A DNA stretch of 39,703 nt. Source: Nanobdellota archaeon. GTDB taxonomy: Archaea > Nanobdellota > Nanobdellia > Pacearchaeales > GW2011-AR1. Below the pieces are notes generated by a model, which saw only the letters and a program-made list of their open reading frames with translations, searched no databases and was not told the origin of the DNA. Numbering within the stretch: the stretch's first letter is position 1; every line of letters starts with the position of its first letter. The position numbers were made by a program, and so were the translations under genes. Positions 36,986-39,703 of this stretch are shown piece by piece. The DNA lies in NCBI GenBank assembly GCA_020053375.1, contig JAGVNG010000027.1:1-39703 (forward strand), written 5' to 3'.

Positions 36986-37212
36986 TGCAAATAGGCAAAC
37001 GCTTTTTCATCTTCTTTGGATAACCATGATTCAGCCAGCAATTTTTCATCTGCAAGGAATTTTGTTTCTTCCCAATCACTCATGCTTATTTTTTCCATTT
37101 CTTCAACTCTTTGCTTTATTACTTTTCTTACAAATTCACTCCACTTTATTTCTGAGAATTTTTTCATTTTTTTATAGACATCATCATCTATTGAAAGGGT
37201 TATGTTTGTCAT
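36982..37212 (-). CDS. RHH-like antitoxin
   Basis: TLSIDDDVYKKMKKFSEIKWSEFVRKVIKQRVEE; 4-nt overlap with the toxin. Confidence 0.78.
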   Translation of the reverse strand: MTNITLSIDDDVYKKMKKFSEIKWSEFVRKVIKQRVEEMEKISMSDWEETKFLADEKLLAESWLSKEDEKAFAYLQ

Positions 37213-37219
37213 TTGAGAA

Positions 37220-37235
37220 TAAGTGAGCTCACTTA
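37220..37235. promoter_or_regulatory. Perfect 16-bp palindrome upstream of antitoxin
   Basis: TAAGTGAGCTCACTTA between TTTAAATA TATA-like box and start codon. Confidence 0.65.
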
Positions 37236-37298
37236 TTTAAATCTTTCTTTTGTTTTAAATAATTAATGTAAAAATAATCTTTTTGGAAAAGATTGAAT

Positions 37299-37493
37299 TT
37301 ATTTTTTCTCATCTTTTTCCGGCATGATAATCCAAGCTATCAGATAGGCAAATATTCCCGCTCCCCAAGCCAGGCTTGCTATGACCCATAAAAGCCTTAT
37401 TAGGACAGGGTCTGCATCTAAATACTCTGCAATCCCCCCGCATACCCCTCCGATTACCTTGTTTTTCTTGCTTCTGAATAGTCTCTTTATCAT
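37299..37493 (-). CDS. PspC-domain membrane protein
   Basis: KRLFRSKKNKVIGGVCGGIAEYLDADPVLIRLLWVI. Confidence 0.9.
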   Translation of the reverse strand: MIKRLFRSKKNKVIGGVCGGIAEYLDADPVLIRLLWVIASLAWGAGIFAYLIAWIIMPEKDEKK

Positions 37494-37537
37494 TGTTCCT
37501 TTTCTGCCATTACAGTTTCTTTTTTAAAAGAAACCCA

Positions 37538-37556
37538 TGAGCCTACACGGATAAGT
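37538..37556 (-). repeat. Partial copy of tRNA-Ile 3' end
   Basis: ATGAGCCTACACGGATAAG vs ATGAGCCTGCACGGATTTG at the tRNA-Ile 3' end, about 64 bp away (boundaries approximate). Confidence 0.5.
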
Positions 37557-37602
37557 TTCCCTTTCCATTTAAACCGATTAGTCAAATCCTCATTTGACAA
37601 TA

Positions 37603-37724
37603 TGAGCCTGCACGGATTTGAACCGTGGACCCCTGCCTCTCTTAGATGAAATCCAAAAGAGATTAACTCTATCGAATTAATTTCTTATAAGAGCAGTGCT
37701 CTGACCAGGCTGAGCTACAGGCTC
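37603..37724 (-). tRNA. tRNA-Ile(UAU) with 47-nt intron (37639-37685)
   Basis: Acceptor GAGCCTG/CAGGCTC, A73, T-arm CACGG-TTCAAAT-CCGTG; canonical BHB: central helix CTTA/TAAG with 3-nt bulges TAA and AGA; spliced loop CTTATAA. Confidence 0.85.
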
Positions 37725-37777
37725 ACGAATAGCCCCCACTCAAATGAGAGTCTCCATTTGGATCTGGAAATCTCATA

Positions 37778-37790
37778 GAGCTACAGGCTC
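37778..37790 (-). repeat. Partial copy of tRNA-Ile 5' end
   Basis: GAGCTACAGGCTC identical to 37712-37724, 66 bp upstream of the tRNA. Confidence 0.5.
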
Positions 37791-37930
37791 GTTCTGAAAA
37801 GATATGATAGAAGTATATTTAAAAGTTATCCTATCTTAATCATTTTTATCTATAATTATCTTATTCTAACAATTAAAACTATATTTTTCACAGACAATAT
37901 CCTTAAAAGGCGGGTGTTTATGATGAGACC

Positions 37931-38200
37931 ATGGCAAACAAGCCTTATCAAATTACATTTAATTACAATCTTTCCACACTTCCATTGACCGAAGCATCCA
38001 AGGAGATATTCTTTGAACTGACAAATAGGAAATTAGAGTTTATGGCGGAACCGAGTGTAACTAACTCTGGTTTTGGAGCTATAAGTGTTTTTATAAACTA
38101 TAATCATGTTCAAACAGGATATCACTACCTAGATGGGTTTACAAGGTTGACAAAAGCATTAGATACAATTGTTGAAGGCAGTTTAGAATCCATTAAATAA
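37931..38200 (+). CDS. Hypothetical protein
   Basis: 89-aa ORF convergent with an RHH-like ORF. Confidence 0.5.
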   Translation: MANKPYQITFNYNLSTLPLTEASKEIFFELTNRKLEFMAEPSVTNSGFGAISVFINYNHVQTGYHYLDGFTRLTKALDTIVEGSLESIK

Positions 38201-38419
38201 TCATTGATTCTTTACAGGAAACAAAGTTTTCAGCATTTTTCTCAAATTATCATCCAAAAAGCAGATATCTTCTCCAGCTATTTTTTCAATAAATCTTGTC
38301 AGAGAACCTCTGCCATTAAATCCTGTTTCATTGGCTTTTTTCAATAGCTTTCTTTGGGTTTCAGAATCGAGATATATCTTAATAGGCTGTTTCATTTTCC
38401 TCTTTTTCTTAAAAAGCAA
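38201..38419 (-). CDS. Small RHH-like DNA-binding protein
   Basis: KQPIKIYLDSETQRKLLKKANETGFNGRGSLTRFIEKIA. Confidence 0.6.
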   Translation of the reverse strand: MLFKKKRKMKQPIKIYLDSETQRKLLKKANETGFNGRGSLTRFIEKIAGEDICFLDDNLRKMLKTLFPVKNQ

Positions 38420-38620
38420 GGTTTTTGCCTTTTATAAATTTTACCTACAACTATTTTTTTCAAATTTGTCGTCGATAAAATACCTGAGGGATTTTACCTA
38501 CAGTAGGAAAAATGTAAGGAAACTGATATTTTTTATAAAGTTGCATAAAGGCCCTAATCTTCCTAGTTAAGCACCTATTAGGGACTTAACCTTTATGTTT
38601 GTTTTTTTCCTCTAATTTAC

Positions 38621-39703
38621 ATGTCTGGAGGTGTATGGTTTCTTTCATTTAGCAGGAAAAAGATTGAATTCAAAAGATATCAAAAAAAGAAAAAAAATCG
38701 TCCAAGCTTGGCCAATTTTAAGCAAAAAAAGAAAAACAATAAAGCAAAAATAAGCCTCGTATTTTTATTTTTTTTAACAGCTTTGATATTGTCTCTTAAT
38801 TTTATTGCCGCAGCGGCAGTAGGAGAAGACTTACACCTGAATATTCAAACCCTTTATGACAATGGAAGCGTAAGAACAGGAACGTTTGCCTTTGCGTTTA
38901 ACATCTCGCTGGCAGATACCTGTGACGCGATTGTTTATTCAAACTTAACCACTCTTACAACAGATGCAAGGGGCATAATTTCCTATTATCTGAATAGTGT
39001 TTCCCTGAATTATACAGACCAGTATTGGCTTTGTTATTACAGGAATGGAACTCTGATTAATACATCAAAAATAGCAAGAACCCCATACACTTTTTCGGCA
39101 AGAAATGTAACATTAAGCGGAGTTGATGTTGACACTAACCTTAATGCAACGGGCTATAATGTGACTGCTGATTATGGATTCTTTAACTGGCTTGGGAGTT
39201 TGGCATCCAGAATCACCACCCTTTTCACACAGAATGTGCAGTTTAACGGAACAATAAACGGAAGCGGAAATATAACAACTACGGGTAGAATAGGCATAGG
39301 GACAGAAAGCCCCCAAAACCCTCTTAATGTCATAGGCGACATAAACGCAACTACAACAATCTACTCGCAAGGCAACAACCTTTCATCGGCATTTTACTAT
39401 TCAACCAATGGTTCTGGTGAACCAAAGTGGAACGCAAACTACTCTAACTTCACGGCTGTTTATGGCTATGCATTGAACGACAGCCTGTGGACATTGAACT
39501 ACACAGATTATTTGGCAATAAGAGGTTACTCTTTAAATAATTCCTTGTGGACTTTGAATTATTCAACATACCTTACAAAGCCAACATGGGCTCAGGTAAA
39601 CAACGGGACAATGGCTTCTTGGGCTAATGTTGTGAATGGCACGATGGCAAGCTGGACAAATGTTATCAATGGAACAATGCTTAGTTACGCACAAGCTCTC
39701 AAC
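38621..39703 (+). CDS. Large exported repeat-containing surface protein, truncated at right edge
   Basis: Open frame from ATG 38621 to edge; signal/TM segment SLVFLFFLTALILSLNFIAAAA, many N-x-S/T sequons, repeats NNGTMASWANVVNGTMASWTNVINGTM. Confidence 0.8.
   Translation, partial: MSGGVWFLSFSRKKIEFKRYQKKKKNRPSLANFKQKKKNNKAKISLVFLFFLTALILSLNFIAAAAVGEDLHLNIQTLYDNGSVRTGTFAFAFNISLADTCDAIVYSNLTTLTTDARGIISYYLNSVSLNYTDQYWLCYYRNGTLINTSKIARTPYTFSARNVTLSGVDVDTNLNATGYNVTADYGFFNWLGSLASRITTLFTQNVQFNGTINGSGNITTTGRIGIGTESPQNPLNVIGDINATTTIYSQGNNLSSAFYYSTNGSGEPKWNANYSNFTAVYGYALNDSLWTLNYTDYLAIRGYSLNNSLWTLNYSTYLTKPTWAQVNNGTMASWANVVNGTMASWTNVINGTMLSYAQALN

Noticed and set aside
39113-39370. Minus-strand ORF in the surface protein
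   Set aside because: Opposite a long open frame with export signal and repeats.
1-39703. CRISPR array or cas genes
   Set aside because: No regularly spaced direct repeats with unique spacers and no cas-like ORF seen.
1-39703. Integrase that could mobilise the tRNA-flanked cassettes
   Set aside because: No tyrosine or serine recombinase recognised in the window; mobilisation in trans remains inference.

Overview
AT-rich archaeal window, most like a DPANN lineage (Woese-/Pacearchaeota-type gene content: archaeal PheST, TrpRS, ThrRS, UMP kinase, Rpp30, type IV pilin-like and N-glycosylation-rich surface proteins, TATA-led near-leaderless genes, intron-containing tRNAs). I read five tRNA genes: Gln-CUG, Thr-GGU, Glu-UUC, Glu-CUC with a 78-nt intron, and Ile-UAU with a 47-nt intron. 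The strongest signals are in the accessory parts. (1) Both tRNA-Glu genes are followed by a compact two-gene toxin-antitoxin cassette (mazEF-like; hicAB-like) that ends in a duplicated copy of the tRNA-Glu 3' end. The repeat-to-repeat units are about 622 and 650 bp once a later insertion is removed. (2) That insertion is a 3,350-bp element with perfect 24-bp terminal inverted repeats and a 9-bp target duplication, sitting inside hicA. Removing it restores an intact 80-aa HicA-like ORF. (3) Inside the element, a 52-aa AbrB-like gene and the transposase have matching operator-TATA-operator promoters (TTCAGGYACC boxes exactly 25 bp apart, 18 bp before ATG). Other notable items are a DisA-type diadenylate cyclase, a membrane protein with a degenerate class III cyclase-like domain, a LAGLIDADG ORF whose stop codon lies inside tRNA-Gln, and several inverted repeats at promoters. 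All calls are by eye; no database search was run.
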